Position numbers and translations under genes: made by a program
DNA from: Flavobacterium sp. WC2421
GTDB taxonomy: Bacteria; Bacteroidota; Bacteroidia; Flavobacteriales; Flavobacteriaceae
Direction of reading: 5' to 3'
Assembly (NCBI RefSeq): GCF_040822115.1
Contig: NZ_CP162004.1
Location: 372,001 to 436,000 of the forward strand
Length of the DNA stretch: 64,000 nt
Notes under the pieces: generated by a model
Told to the model about the DNA's origin: nothing
Database searches by the model: none
Seen by the model: only the letters and a program-made list of their open reading frames with translations
Shown here: positions 51,736 to 62,309 of the stretch, piece after piece
How the letters are laid out: each line of letters opens with the position of its first letter
Numbering within the stretch: the first letter of the stretch is position 1

Positions 51736-54700
51736 ATGAATAAGGCGACATTCAATTTCAATAAATGGAATACGATAATAGGATGGATTACATTTGGAAT
51801 CGCACTAATAACATACACGCTTACAGTGGAGCCCACAATGAGTTTCTGGGATTGTGGAGAATATATAGCAACTGCCGCTAAACTCGAGGTAGGTCATCCA
51901 CCTGGAGCACCCTTATTTCAGATGATTGGCGCATTTTTCGCCATGTTTGCCTCAGACAATCAGCACATCGCATTGATGGTTAACATGACATCCGTATTCT
52001 CAAGTGCATTTACGATCTTATTCCTTTTTTGGTCATCATCCATGATTTTAAAAAAATTAGTTTTAAGAGTTACTGACAATACGAATGATAACAATCAAGA
52101 CTCAACTCTTACTAAAAGCAATGCGATTGTAGTTTTAGGAAGTTCATTTGTTGGCGCTTTAGCTTACACTTATTCAGATAGTTTTTGGTTCAATGCCGTT
52201 GAAGCGGAAGTATACGCTATGGCTTCACTGCTTATTTCTTTACTTTTTTGGCTTGGGTTACGCTGGGAACAAGACATGGATTCTCCAAGAGGAAATAAAT
52301 GGTTACTCATAATTTCGCTTGTAATTGGTCTTTCATTTGGTGTTCACTTCATGGCATTATTGACCATTCCTGCTATAGGTTTTTTATATTATTTCAAACA
52401 TTACAAAACGGTTACAATCAAAAACTTCCTCATAGCCAATGTTGTTGTAATCTCTATCCTATTGTTCATTTTCAAACTATTACTTCCGTTAACAATGGCT
52501 TTCTTTGGTAAAACAGAAATATTCATGGTTAACAACTTAGGAATGCCTTTTAACTCTGGAAGTATATTTGTTACTCTAGCATTAATAGCTTTCTTTTATT
52601 TTGGATTAAATTACACTCGCAAAAAAGAAATGGTTCAATATAACACCTTATTATTGTGTGTTTTATTTATTTTTATTGGATTTTCAACATGGATGATGCT
52701 ACCTATTAGAGCAAATGCCAATACCGTTATTAACGAAAATAAACCTTCTGATGCTGCCGAAGTACTGGCTTATTACAACAGAGAACAATATGGTGTTAAT
52801 CCATTATTCTACGGACCGCAATACACAGAAACATTTGCCGGATTAGACAAAAACAACCCTTACCTTGACAAAGCTCCAAATTACGAGAGAGACTACAAAA
52901 CAGGCAAGTACGTTATTGTAAATAACTTTAAAAATGCAGAGCAAAATAGCGATGATAATCAAAAAACTATTTTGCCAAGAATGTGGAGCGCTGATCATAT
53001 TTCAAATTATATGAACTTCACCAATCCTCCTGAGTTCAAAATAAATCCAGCTTATCCTTATGAAAATGATTTAGCGCAATACGGAATTGACGCTAGTAAA
53101 TTATCTGAAGAAGATTACAATAAAGCAATCGCTCAGTTGAAAAATGAAGTAGCAAAAACAGTTACGGAATTTAGACACGCCTACGCACAAAAGCAAATTG
53201 ACAATGACGGATACGTTAAGTTTCTAAAAAGTTACGGCGATTATCTAATAATTGAAAAACCAACAACAATTGACAACTTAAGTTTTATGGTCGAATACCA
53301 ATTTGGCTATATGTACTGGAGATATCTAATGTGGAATTTTGTTGGACGTCAAAGTGATGTACAAGGAAGATATGACAATCAAGATGGTAACTGGATAAGT
53401 GGAATCAATTTTATAGATAATTTACATGTTGGCTCTCAAGATAATTTACCTTCGGATGTTTTAAACAACAAAGGACGTAACGTATATTACTTTCTTCCAT
53501 TCATTCTTGGACTTATAGGTTTAATGTATCATGCCAATAAAGATTTAAAAAGTTTTTATGTCTTGCTAGCCCTATTCCTTTTTACGGGTTTAGCATTGAA
53601 AATCTACTTAAACGAAAGACCCTTTGAACCTCGTGAGCGAGATTATGCCCTCGTAGGTTCCTTTTATGTCTTTGCCATATGGATTGGTTTTGGAGTATAT
53701 GCTCTTTACGAAAGTTTGCAAAAATACTTAGCTTCAAAAATAGCTGGACCAGTTATCATTGCTGCTTCTTTATTGGCCGCTCCCGTACTTATGGCTTCTC
53801 AAAACTGGGATGATCATGATCGCTCTGGCAAATATACTGCAACTGCAATGGCAAAAGCGTACCTTAACTCTTGCGACCCCAACGCCATATTATTCACTAT
53901 AGGAGACAACGACACCTTCCCACTTTGGTATGCCCAAGAAATAGAAAAAGTAAGAACCGACGTGAAAATTGTGAATACAAGCCTTTTCATGACTGATTGG
54001 TATATCGATCAAATGAAAACAAAAACTTACGAATCAAATCCATTGCCTATTTCATTTACACACGACCAATATGTAGGAGACAAACTGGATTATGTAGTTC
54101 ATATTCCAAAAACAGAAAGCAGATGGGAAATAAAGGATTTTATAAATTTTATAAAAAACCCAAAATCAACAGTTGATATGCAAAATGGACAAAGAATTCA
54201 TTTTTACCCAACTAATAAAATCAGAATTCCTGTAGACAAAAATAGCATCATAAAAAACAAAGTGGTTGCTACAAAATACAATGACTCTATTGTTCCCTAC
54301 ATTGATTTAGACATCAAAGGAAATGCATTGTATAAAAACAGATTAATGATGTTGGACATTGTAGCCAATAACAACTGGAAAAGACCTATTTTCTTCAGCC
54401 CAGGAGCTTTTGATGATGAAGATTATTTATGGATGAAAAACTACCTTCAATTGGACGGAATGGTTTATAAACTAGTCCCAATAAAAACCGCTATTCCTAA
54501 AGATGGAAGCCCACTAGATATGGGGCAAATTGATTCTGATAAGATGTATACCAATATTATGAAATGGGATTGGGGAAATAGTGATAGCGATAAAATCTAT
54601 CATGACCCAGAAACCAGAAGAGAAAGCATAACCTATAGAACAAATCTTGCTCGACTAATGAACCAATTAATTGTGGAAGGAAAAATGGACAAAGCCAAAA

Positions 54701-55047
54701 AAGTAATTGATTTGGCAATGAAAAAAATGCCATTAGAAAAATTTGGCTATTATTCCCTTCTAGAGCCTTTTACAAGAGGATATTATCAAGTTGGAGAAAA
54801 AGCAAAAGCACAAGAACTTTTAGGGAAGCTAATTACAAAATACAGAGAAAACTTAAATTATTATTCAAAACTAGCTCCATCAGAACAAACAAGTATCGCT
54901 ATTGACATCATTACAGATATTGAGCGCTACAGAGGACTGCTACAAGTAATGATTGAAAGTGGCGACAGTGCGTTTTACAACCAAAACAAAGTTGTATTCA
55001 ATACCTACATTACGATGTTTGAACGTTTTGGACGTAAAAAAGAATAA
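51736..55047 (+). CDS. DUF2723 / TMEM260-like membrane glycosyltransferase-like protein
   Basis: The 1103-aa protein has roughly a dozen transmembrane helices in its first 700 residues. The hallmark of the family is near the N-terminus: PTMSFWDCGEYIATAAKLEV and GHPPGAPLF. Loop acidic residues resemble those of GT-C fold glycosyltransferases. The C-terminal 350 residues are soluble with a TPR-like end. Eukaryotic TMEM260 is an O-mannosyltransferase, and bacterial members are thought to be protein O-glycosylation or polysaccharide enzymes. It is monocistronic with a terminator at 55070-55109. Confidence 0.87.
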   Translation: MNKATFNFNKWNTIIGWITFGIALITYTLTVEPTMSFWDCGEYIATAAKLEVGHPPGAPLFQMIGAFFAMFASDNQHIALMVNMTSVFSSAFTILFLFWSSSMILKKLVLRVTDNTNDNNQDSTLTKSNAIVVLGSSFVGALAYTYSDSFWFNAVEAEVYAMASLLISLLFWLGLRWEQDMDSPRGNKWLLIISLVIGLSFGVHFMALLTIPAIGFLYYFKHYKTVTIKNFLIANVVVISILLFIFKLLLPLTMAFFGKTEIFMVNNLGMPFNSGSIFVTLALIAFFYFGLNYTRKKEMVQYNTLLLCVLFIFIGFSTWMMLPIRANANTVINENKPSDAAEVLAYYNREQYGVNPLFYGPQYTETFAGLDKNNPYLDKAPNYERDYKTGKYVIVNNFKNAEQNSDDNQKTILPRMWSADHISNYMNFTNPPEFKINPAYPYENDLAQYGIDASKLSEEDYNKAIAQLKNEVAKTVTEFRHAYAQKQIDNDGYVKFLKSYGDYLIIEKPTTIDNLSFMVEYQFGYMYWRYLMWNFVGRQSDVQGRYDNQDGNWISGINFIDNLHVGSQDNLPSDVLNNKGRNVYYFLPFILGLIGLMYHANKDLKSFYVLLALFLFTGLALKIYLNERPFEPRERDYALVGSFYVFAIWIGFGVYALYESLQKYLASKIAGPVIIAASLLAAPVLMASQNWDDHDRSGKYTATAMAKAYLNSCDPNAILFTIGDNDTFPLWYAQEIEKVRTDVKIVNTSLFMTDWYIDQMKTKTYESNPLPISFTHDQYVGDKLDYVVHIPKTESRWEIKDFINFIKNPKSTVDMQNGQRIHFYPTNKIRIPVDKNSIIKNKVVATKYNDSIVPYIDLDIKGNALYKNRLMMLDIVANNNWKRPIFFSPGAFDDEDYLWMKNYLQLDGMVYKLVPIKTAIPKDGSPLDMGQIDSDKMYTNIMKWDWGNSDSDKIYHDPETRRESITYRTNLARLMNQLIVEGKMDKAKKVIDLAMKKMPLEKFGYYSLLEPFTRGYYQVGEKAKAQELLGKLITKYRENLNYYSKLAPSEQTSIAIDIITDIERYRGLLQVMIESGDSAFYNQNKVVFNTYITMFERFGRKKE

Positions 55048-55069
55048 CTTTAAATCATTTTTAATCTAA

Positions 55070-55109
55070 AAAATGCAGCAAAATTTTCTGACTTTGCTGC
55101 ATTTTTTTT
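55070..55109 (+). terminator. Terminator of the DUF2723 gene
   Basis: The stem ATGCAGCAAA / TTTGCTGCAT with a 10-nt loop is followed by eight T residues. Confidence 0.88.
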
Positions 55110-55127
55110 AATTTTATAAAAAAACAA

Positions 55128-55766
55128 ATGAGCTTTTATTGGATAAAAACACACTCAATAATAAAGAAATTATTTTCAAAATACATTTGGGATTTACCCA
55201 ATACTGAAAATAAAATATATCTTACTTTTGATGACGGTCCCACACCAGAAATTACCAAATGGGTGTTAGCAGAATTGAAAAAACATTCCGTCAAAGCTAC
55301 TTTTTTTTGTATTGGGAAGAACATCGAAACAAATCCAGCCATTTTTAATCAAATAATAAATGAAGGTCACGCAATAGGAAATCACACTTTCGACCACTTA
55401 AAAGGATGGAAAACAACTACAGAAACATATATACATAACGTTTCCCTTTGTGCAGATTCAATTTCTAACTTTAAAAAGGGAAAAATAACTTTATTTCGTC
55501 CTCCTTACGGCAAAATAAAATCCAATCAAGCTAAAATATTAAAAGCACAGGGATATAAAATTATTATGTGGGATGTACTTAGTGCTGATTTCGACCAAGC
55601 AATAACTAAGGAAAAATGTTTAGAAAATGTGATCTCCAATATGAAATCAGGAAGTATAATAGTCTTTCACGATAGCATAAAGGCATTTGATAACCTCAAA
55701 TATACATTGCCTAAAGTTTTAGATTATATAGCTGAAAATAAATTATCCTGCGAAGTTTTAGAATAA
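55128..55766 (+). CDS. Polysaccharide deacetylase family protein (NodB domain)
   Basis: The 212-aa protein has the NodB motifs TFDDGPT near residue 30 (catalytic and metal Asp), GNHTFDH near 84 (metal His), RPPYGK near 124, MWDVLSADFDQ, and a closing FHDS. It would remove N-acetyl groups from peptidoglycan or other acetylated glycans. There is no cleavable signal, but the N-terminus is hydrophobic-basic, and location is uncertain. It converges with the thioredoxin-fold gene 12 nt away. Confidence 0.9.
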   Translation: MSFYWIKTHSIIKKLFSKYIWDLPNTENKIYLTFDDGPTPEITKWVLAELKKHSVKATFFCIGKNIETNPAIFNQIINEGHAIGNHTFDHLKGWKTTTETYIHNVSLCADSISNFKKGKITLFRPPYGKIKSNQAKILKAQGYKIIMWDVLSADFDQAITKEKCLENVISNMKSGSIIVFHDSIKAFDNLKYTLPKVLDYIAENKLSCEVLE

Positions 55767-55778
55767 TAGAAAGTAAAA

Positions 55779-56075
55779 CTAAAGTTGTTCCTGAACAATA
55801 CTAATGATAGTATTCGCATCCAATTCACCAGATTGTCTCCAGATCATTTGTCCCTCTTTATAAATCATTAAGGTAGGAAGCCCTTTAATTCTTAAAGCAT
55901 CTGCTAATTCTTGATTTTTATCCACATCAATCTTGATGACTTTTGCTTTGTCACCAAGAGCTGCTGCAACATCTCTAATAACTGGATGCATCGAAACGGA
56001 TGATTCATTCCAATCTGTGTAAAAATCGATTAACACAGGTACTTGTGCGCTTATAAGTTCTCCAAATTTTGACAT
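55779..56075 (-). CDS. Thioredoxin-fold protein lacking the CxxC active site
   Basis: The 98-aa single-domain protein has clear thioredoxin fold landmarks: PVLIDFYTDW, VIKIDVDKNQELADALRIKG, the cis-Pro segment LPTLMIYKEG, and a C-terminal helix. The WCGPC position reads WNESSVSMHP, so both redox cysteines are missing and there is no cysteine in the whole protein. It cannot be a dithiol oxidoreductase. A chaperone or binding role is possible. Confidence 0.88.
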   Translation of the reverse strand: MSKFGELISAQVPVLIDFYTDWNESSVSMHPVIRDVAAALGDKAKVIKIDVDKNQELADALRIKGLPTLMIYKEGQMIWRQSGELDANTIISIVQEQL

Positions 56076-56148
56076 AAAACCAAAAATTTAATTTTTAAAT
56101 CTATTAAAAAAAATAGATATAATTTACAAATGTAGCATTTTTAACGAA

Positions 56149-57381
56149 TTATGCCACATTCTTGCCTTTTTTTAGTTCAATGACTGTGATTTCGGGCATA
56201 ATTCCCACTCTTCCAGGGTAAGCATGAAACCCAAACCCTCTATTCACATAGACATATCTACCTAAATTTTCGTATAAACCTGCCCATTGTGCATAAACAT
56301 ATTGTGCCAAACTCCATTTAAAATAACCTGGGATTTCTATTCCAAATTGCATTCCATGTGTATGTCCTGACAATGTAAGATGAAAGTTTTTTACATGATT
56401 TTTAATTTCATAATCCCAATGACTCGGATCATGACTCATTAAAATCTTAAAATCATCTTGAGCAACATCCTGAGAAGCTTTGTTTATATCACCTGCTTTT
56501 TTAAAATTATGTCCCCAATTCTCAACCCCGATTAGAGCAATTTTATCATTTCCCTTTTCAATATAAGTATGCTCATTCAACATTAGTGTAAAACCAATTT
56601 TTCCGTACAACTCTTTTATAGCTTGAAAATTATCTGCTTTATCTTTCTCTGAAGGCCAAGTCACATATTCTCCATAATCATGATTCCCTAGCACCGAATA
56701 TTTACCATATTCATGCTTTTTAATTCGGTTGAAGGTCTCTAACCACGGATGCATTTCTTTAGCATCAGTATTCACAATATCTCCTGTAAAAAGAATCATA
56801 TCTGAATTTTGCTCATTAACTAGATCAATTGCATAATTAATTTTCTCAGGATTATCAAAGCTTCCGCTGTGAACATCTGATATTTGAGTAATAGTAAAAC
56901 CATCAAAAGCATCTGGTAAGTCCGGAAAGAAAATACGTTGCTTTATTACTTTATAATTATACTTCCCTATTGTAATACCATAAATCAATGACATAAATGG
57001 AATTGCCGCCAATCCTAACCCTATCTGGCTAACAAATTTTCTTCTTGAACCCAAAAAAGTATCGTTATTGTTTTCTAAAAAATAGTTCACAGAACCAGCA
57101 CCAATTCGAAAAACATCTTCACCAAGAAGCAAGAATGTAACTATTAATTTCGGAACATATACTATTAGGAGCAACCCCATAGTAAACATTGTCTGTTTTG
57201 TTTGCCCAACCGAACTATCAAACTTGGTAAAAGAATAGAGGATAAACAACAAGACTAAAACACTTATTACTTGATATGAAATTAAAATCCATTTTAACTT
57301 AACTAATGTTCTAAATGCTTGGAATGCATAAATCTCTATAATAAGAAGAATCAAACCTAGTAACAGTATACGAAAAACCAT
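56149..57381 (-). CDS. Membrane-anchored metallophosphoesterase
   Basis: The 410-aa protein has three or four N-terminal transmembrane helices (1-125). A calcineurin-like phosphoesterase domain follows, with QISDVHSG near residue 170, FTGDIVN, SVLGNHDYG, LMSHDPSHW and LSGHTHGMQFG, the complete metal-ligand set. This layout is seen in YkuE-like enzymes and related phosphoesterases. Substrate is unknown. Confidence 0.9.
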   Translation of the reverse strand: MVFRILLLGLILLIIEIYAFQAFRTLVKLKWILISYQVISVLVLLFILYSFTKFDSSVGQTKQTMFTMGLLLIVYVPKLIVTFLLLGEDVFRIGAGSVNYFLENNNDTFLGSRRKFVSQIGLGLAAIPFMSLIYGITIGKYNYKVIKQRIFFPDLPDAFDGFTITQISDVHSGSFDNPEKINYAIDLVNEQNSDMILFTGDIVNTDAKEMHPWLETFNRIKKHEYGKYSVLGNHDYGEYVTWPSEKDKADNFQAIKELYGKIGFTLMLNEHTYIEKGNDKIALIGVENWGHNFKKAGDINKASQDVAQDDFKILMSHDPSHWDYEIKNHVKNFHLTLSGHTHGMQFGIEIPGYFKWSLAQYVYAQWAGLYENLGRYVYVNRGFGFHAYPGRVGIMPEITVIELKKGKNVA

Positions 57382-57498
57382 TATTATATATTTTTTGACA
57401 AAATAACAAATTAAGAAAAGACTATGTGCTTATATTAATCAATATTTAACAAAAAGAGACCATTTTTTTTTCAACCTGTCATGTATTTAGAAACAAAA

Positions 57499-57524
57499 AA
57501 GTCAGCAAAAAAACTTGCTGACTT
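57499..57524 (-). terminator. Terminator of the surface-protein gene
   Basis: The stem AAGTCAGCAA / TTGCTGACTT with a 6-nt loop is followed on the minus strand by six T residues, 38 bp after the stop. Confidence 0.88.
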
Positions 57525-57561
57525 AAAATTATATTAATTTTCATTTCCTTCACAGTTGCTT

Positions 57562-59061
57562 TTAATTAACCGACAAATTTAAAGAAACTGTTAGCATACT
57601 CCCACTTCCAGAATATCTTTCAGCAAAAACTTCAATAAAATCATTTGGACTCAATTCAAGTGTAGTTCCAATAGGAATTGCCAGAATATCGTTTGTTGTT
57701 GTTGAATTGACATACACTTTAGATTGATTAACAACAGTACCATTTTTTGCAATATATACAATATAGGTAGTTGTATTCGCTGAGGATTGAAATGAAAGCG
57801 AACCGTTTACTCTAAAGTACCGTTTTTTACTGCCTAAATATTTCAACCTATTATTAGTTACATCAGTTGAAAATCGAAATAAATTATTGGATGTAGTCGT
57901 TCCTAATAATTTGGTTTTAGTACTTCCCGAAAAAGAAGTTGATGCTCCTGAACCAACTGGATAATCAAAATTAACATCTCCAGTTGAAGCCATATCACTT
58001 TCAACAGGAATTCCAGGACAGTTTACCGCCCATTTATTATCAAAATTAAATCCAGAATAACTACCAACCGTATATCCATTTATGTACTTACCAGAAGTAA
58101 CTACTCCCGTAAAAACTACTTCTCTTAAAACAGCATCGTTTGTAATCATTGGATTAGAGACAACACTCAATCCAACACTACTACCTACAACTTCAGTAAA
58201 CCCTCCTATTTTTGCCACTAGTCCAAAAGTCCCTTGTAATGTTTCATAAGTACCACTATTATTTCCAAACCAACCAGCATTGTTAATCAGTAATTTATTA
58301 ATGTCCTTATAAACAATCCCAGTTGTATTTCCTGCAAATTGAATAATACTAACAAAAACCAAAGAAAAATTTTCAATTTTACCAACATTAGAGGAGCTTG
58401 CAATAATAGCATCTCTTACAATTAAATTTTGAGTTTGGGTTCCTGCCCCTATTGATCCTGTACCTGTAATATTAAAAACATTACCAGAAGAAGCAACTAA
58501 TGTCAAAACCCTTATTGACCCTCCTGTTATTCCTGTAAATAAATCTCCTGAAGACTTCACTAATTTATCATCGCTAGAATCCAGCCCCACTACATAGGCA
58601 TTATTTAACTCAATTGGTAAATCAACAACAACAGTCCCATTAATCTCATATAGAGTTTGAGAGTCTAATAGATACTTTGTACCTCCACCTGCAATTTTTT
58701 CAGCAGCTAAAACAATTGCTAAAACATCTGTAGATTTAATTCGCTTGAATTTTGACCTTCCATCACTAGCTGAAGCACCAATACTTACCCAAGAAATAGT
58801 AGAACTATCATAATAATTAAACGCTTTAAGCGTGGTATCATAAACCATTAAACCATTAGCTGGACTAGTTATCGCCATTTTTTGCATGGTAGTCATACGA
58901 GGAGTTAATAATCCTTGCGTTGTAGAAGACACATCAAGGACAGCACTTGCGTCAGGCGTAGTAGTCCCTATCCCTACTTGTGAAAAAACACTCAAATTTG
59001 ATATCATGAAAAATAAAAAAAGATAAGCTGAAAAGTTTTTGAAAAATGTAATTTTATGCAT
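57562..59061 (-). CDS. Secreted surface protein of the GIGTTTP type
   Basis: The 499-aa protein has a Sec signal peptide (cleavage near VFSQ). It then has the hallmark VGIGTTTPDASAVLDVSS and GLLTPRMTTMQ, which open many Bacteroidetes surface or fibre-like proteins. The remainder is Gly/Ser/Thr/Asn-rich and beta-strand-rich, with a C-terminal jelly-roll-like region (from about 400) similar to C1q/TNF-like heads. The function is unknown; adhesion is a guess. Confidence 0.75.
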   Translation of the reverse strand: MHKITFFKNFSAYLFLFFMISNLSVFSQVGIGTTTPDASAVLDVSSTTQGLLTPRMTTMQKMAITSPANGLMVYDTTLKAFNYYDSSTISWVSIGASASDGRSKFKRIKSTDVLAIVLAAEKIAGGGTKYLLDSQTLYEINGTVVVDLPIELNNAYVVGLDSSDDKLVKSSGDLFTGITGGSIRVLTLVASSGNVFNITGTGSIGAGTQTQNLIVRDAIIASSSNVGKIENFSLVFVSIIQFAGNTTGIVYKDINKLLINNAGWFGNNSGTYETLQGTFGLVAKIGGFTEVVGSSVGLSVVSNPMITNDAVLREVVFTGVVTSGKYINGYTVGSYSGFNFDNKWAVNCPGIPVESDMASTGDVNFDYPVGSGASTSFSGSTKTKLLGTTTSNNLFRFSTDVTNNRLKYLGSKKRYFRVNGSLSFQSSANTTTYIVYIAKNGTVVNQSKVYVNSTTTNDILAIPIGTTLELSPNDFIEVFAERYSGSGSMLTVSLNLSVN

Positions 59062-59363
59062 GATATTCGAATTAAGAATTAAACAATCTACCTAAGTATT
59101 TAGTTGTACTTATTTTTAAATATACAAATAAAACCGATTAAAAGCTAATTAATCCGATAAAGAGTTGCTATTTTTAACTAAAACCCCTTAAATAAAATAT
59201 TTTATAAGCTATGTATTACAATTTTTAAAAGCCAAATTAAATTTAAAACTCTTTTTTTTACAAAAAAACAAGCTCCTAAATAAATAAAATTCTTTCAAAT
59301 TAAATAATCGAAACGACAATTATAAATAACAAATTCTAGCACTTCAATATCTTTTAAGTTTTG
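59062..59363. other. Intergenic stretch between divergent genes
   Basis: Very AT-rich and non-coding. Apart from the polA -7 at its right border (59364-59371), I see no hairpin, repeat or RNA gene. Confidence 0.4.
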
Positions 59364-59371
59364 TACTTTTG
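59364..59371 (+). promoter_or_regulatory. -7 element of polA
   Basis: TACTTTTG is a full match to TAnnTTTG, 22 bp before the start codon. No clear -33 is seen at the usual distance. Confidence 0.55.
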
Positions 59372-59393
59372 AAATCTTTATAAAATTTCAATC

Positions 59394-62234
59394 ATGTCAC
59401 AACAAAAACGTCTTTTCCTTCTCGATGCATACGCCTTAATATTTAGAGGTTATTATGCTTTTATAAAAAACCCTAGAATAAATTCTAAAGGAATGGATAC
59501 ATCAGCAATTATGGGGTTCATGAATTCCTTGATGGATGTAATAAAAAGAGAAAAACCAGATCATTTGGCCGTGGCCTTTGACAATGGTGGAAGTCAATTA
59601 CGAAATGAGATTTATCCAGAATACAAAGCACATCGTGACGCCACTCCCGAAGCTATTAAAATAGCCGTGCCTTATATCCAAGATCTATTGCGCGCCATGC
59701 ACATTCCAATAATTGAAGTAAAAGGCTTTGAAGCCGATGACTTAATTGGAACCATAGCAAAACAAGCTGAAAAAGAAAACTACAAAGTTTTCATGGTTAC
59801 TCCAGATAAGGATTTTGCTCAATTGGTTTCTGAAAACATTTTCATGTACAAGCCCGCTCGAATGGGGAACGGAATAGAAATTTGGGGAATTCCTGAAGTT
59901 CTTGCAAAATTTGAAATAGAAAGACCAGATCAAGTAATCGACTTCCTAGGGATGATGGGTGACGCAGCTGACAATATTCCTGGACTACCAGGGGTAGGCG
60001 AAGTAACAGCCAAAAAATTCTTGAAAGAGTACGGAACAATGGAAAACCTTTTAGCAAACACTGATAAGCTAAAAGGAAAAATGAAAGAGAATATTGAAGC
60101 CAATAAAGAAAAAGGACTTTTATCTAAAACTTTAGCCACCATATTACTCGATTGCCCTGTCGTATTTAACGAAACTGATTACGAACTATCAACTCCTGAT
60201 GTCGAAAAAACAGATGCATTATTCAATGAATTAGAATTTCGCCGAATGGCAGAACAATTTGACGCCATATTCAAAAAAGGAGACACAATAGCTACAAGCA
60301 ATCCAGCTGACGAAGCCAAGTTATACAAAAAACCGCAACCAAAAAACGAAGACCAATTTGACCTTTTTGGAAGCACAATAGCTAATGAAACCTCAGAAGA
60401 AACACATCACCAATATTATAACACTTTAGAAAATACAGAACATTCCTATCAAATTATTCAAGGTGATTTAGGATGTAAATTACTATTACAAAATTTACTA
60501 AAACAGACTTCCGTATGTTTTGACACTGAAACTACTGGCTTAGATGCATTACATGCAGAACTAGTTGGTGTTTCATTTTCATATGAAAAAGGAAAAGGTT
60601 TTTATGTTCCTTTTTCAGAAAATCAAGAAGAAGCAAAAATTTTGATTGAGAAATTCATTCCTTTTTTCGAAAATGAATCTATAGAAAAAATTGGTCAAAA
60701 TTTAAAATACGACCTAAAGATTCTATCCAACTATGGCGTTTCAGTGGAAGGAAAATTATTTGATACGATGATTGCTCACTATTTGATCAATCCTGATATG
60801 CGTCATAATATGGACATCTTGGCCGAAACCTATTTGAAGTACTCTCCAAAATCGATTGAGACATTAATTGGAAAAAAAGGAAAAAACCAAAAATCGATGC
60901 GCGATGTTGATTTAGAAGAAATCAAAGAGTACGCCGCTGAAGATGCGGATGTGACTTTTCAATTGAAAGAACAATTTGCTGTTGAATTAGAAAAAACCGA
61001 GACAAAAAAACTTTTTGAAGAGATTGAAATTCCTTTGGTAAAAGTACTAGCCGATATGGAAAAAGAAGGGATTCGTTTAGATACCGATTTCTTAAAATCA
61101 TTATCACATGATCTAGATAATGATATTAAAAAACTAGAAGCTACTATTTACGAAATTGCCGGAGAACATTTTAATTTAGCTTCACCAAAACAACTTGGAG
61201 ATATCTTATTTGACAAATTAAAAATAGGCGGAGCCAAGCAAAAAAAGACAAAAACAGGTCAATATGCTACAGGTGAAGAAGTATTGAGCTACTTGGCCAA
61301 CGAAAATCAAATCGTAAAAGATATACTTGATTGGAGACAATTAATTAAACTAAAAAACACTTATGTCGATGCCTTGCCAAATCAAGTTGACCCAATTACA
61401 TTGCGTGTTCATACTGATTATATGCAAACGGTAGCAGCCACAGGCCGATTGAGCTCTAATAATCCCAATTTACAAAACATTCCTATTCGTACAGAACGAG
61501 GAAGACAAATACGAAAAGCATTTGTAGCCAGAGATGAAAATTACACTTTAGTATCTGCGGATTATTCTCAAATTGAACTTCGTGTTATTGCTGCTTTGAG
61601 CGGCGAAGAGAATATGATCAAAGCGTTTCAAAATAATGAAGATATTCATAAATCTACTGCTTCTAAAGTTTTTGATGTCCCGTTAGAAGAAGTAACAAGA
61701 GAACAACGTAGCCATGCTAAGACGGTCAATTTTGGAATTATATATGGGGTTTCAGCATTTGGATTAAGCAATCAAACTTCACTTTCCCGTTCTGAAAGCG
61801 CTACTTTAATTGAAGCGTATTACAAAACATATCCAAGACTCAAATCATATATTCACGAGCAAATTGAATTTGCACGTGAAAACGGATACGTACAAACCGT
61901 TCTAGGAAGGCGTCGCTATTTAAAAGACATCAACTCGCAGAATGCAATAGTTCGTGGTGGCGCAGAACGTAATGCAGTAAACGCACCAATTCAAGGAAGC
62001 GCTGCCGACATTATCAAAATTGCCATGATTAATATCCATGAAAAATTAAAAACAGAAAACTGGAAAAGTAAAATGCTCCTTCAAGTTCATGATGAACTTG
62101 TGTTTGATGTACATAACTCGGAATTAGAAAAAATCCAACCGATGATCAAACACGAAATGGAGAACGCTTTCAAACTTGATGTTCCATTAATTGTAGATCT
62201 TGGAATGGGTAAAGATTGGCTGGAAGCACATTAA
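59394..62234 (+). CDS. polA: DNA polymerase I
   Basis: The 946-aa enzyme has three domains. The 5' nuclease (1-290) has LLDAYALIFRGYYAF, VAFDNGG and GLPGVGEVTAKKFL. The proofreading exonuclease has intact acidic motifs (FDTETTG near residue 376, NLKYDLKIL, and YAAEDADVTF). The polymerase domain has motif A ADYSQIELR near 722, motif B RSHAKTVNFGIIYG near 770-785, and motif C VHDELVFDV near 897. All key residues are present, so it is fully active for repair and Okazaki-fragment processing. It ends at a bidirectional terminator shared with the third LacI gene. Confidence 0.97.
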   Translation: MSQQKRLFLLDAYALIFRGYYAFIKNPRINSKGMDTSAIMGFMNSLMDVIKREKPDHLAVAFDNGGSQLRNEIYPEYKAHRDATPEAIKIAVPYIQDLLRAMHIPIIEVKGFEADDLIGTIAKQAEKENYKVFMVTPDKDFAQLVSENIFMYKPARMGNGIEIWGIPEVLAKFEIERPDQVIDFLGMMGDAADNIPGLPGVGEVTAKKFLKEYGTMENLLANTDKLKGKMKENIEANKEKGLLSKTLATILLDCPVVFNETDYELSTPDVEKTDALFNELEFRRMAEQFDAIFKKGDTIATSNPADEAKLYKKPQPKNEDQFDLFGSTIANETSEETHHQYYNTLENTEHSYQIIQGDLGCKLLLQNLLKQTSVCFDTETTGLDALHAELVGVSFSYEKGKGFYVPFSENQEEAKILIEKFIPFFENESIEKIGQNLKYDLKILSNYGVSVEGKLFDTMIAHYLINPDMRHNMDILAETYLKYSPKSIETLIGKKGKNQKSMRDVDLEEIKEYAAEDADVTFQLKEQFAVELEKTETKKLFEEIEIPLVKVLADMEKEGIRLDTDFLKSLSHDLDNDIKKLEATIYEIAGEHFNLASPKQLGDILFDKLKIGGAKQKKTKTGQYATGEEVLSYLANENQIVKDILDWRQLIKLKNTYVDALPNQVDPITLRVHTDYMQTVAATGRLSSNNPNLQNIPIRTERGRQIRKAFVARDENYTLVSADYSQIELRVIAALSGEENMIKAFQNNEDIHKSTASKVFDVPLEEVTREQRSHAKTVNFGIIYGVSAFGLSNQTSLSRSESATLIEAYYKTYPRLKSYIHEQIEFARENGYVQTVLGRRRYLKDINSQNAIVRGGAERNAVNAPIQGSAADIIKIAMINIHEKLKTENWKSKMLLQVHDELVFDVHNSELEKIQPMIKHEMENAFKLDVPLIVDLGMGKDWLEAH

Positions 62235-62254
62235 TTTCAATTAAAAAAAGCACA

Positions 62255-62290
62255 AAAAAACCACTCTTATATAAATAGGAGTGGTTTTTT
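62255..62290. terminator. Bidirectional terminator between polA and lacI-type gene
   Basis: The stem AAAAAACCACTC / GAGTGGTTTTTT (62255-62266 with 62279-62290) gives T runs on both strands and serves both convergent genes. Confidence 0.9.
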
Positions 62291-62309
62291 TTAATATTAA
62301 AAATTCTAA

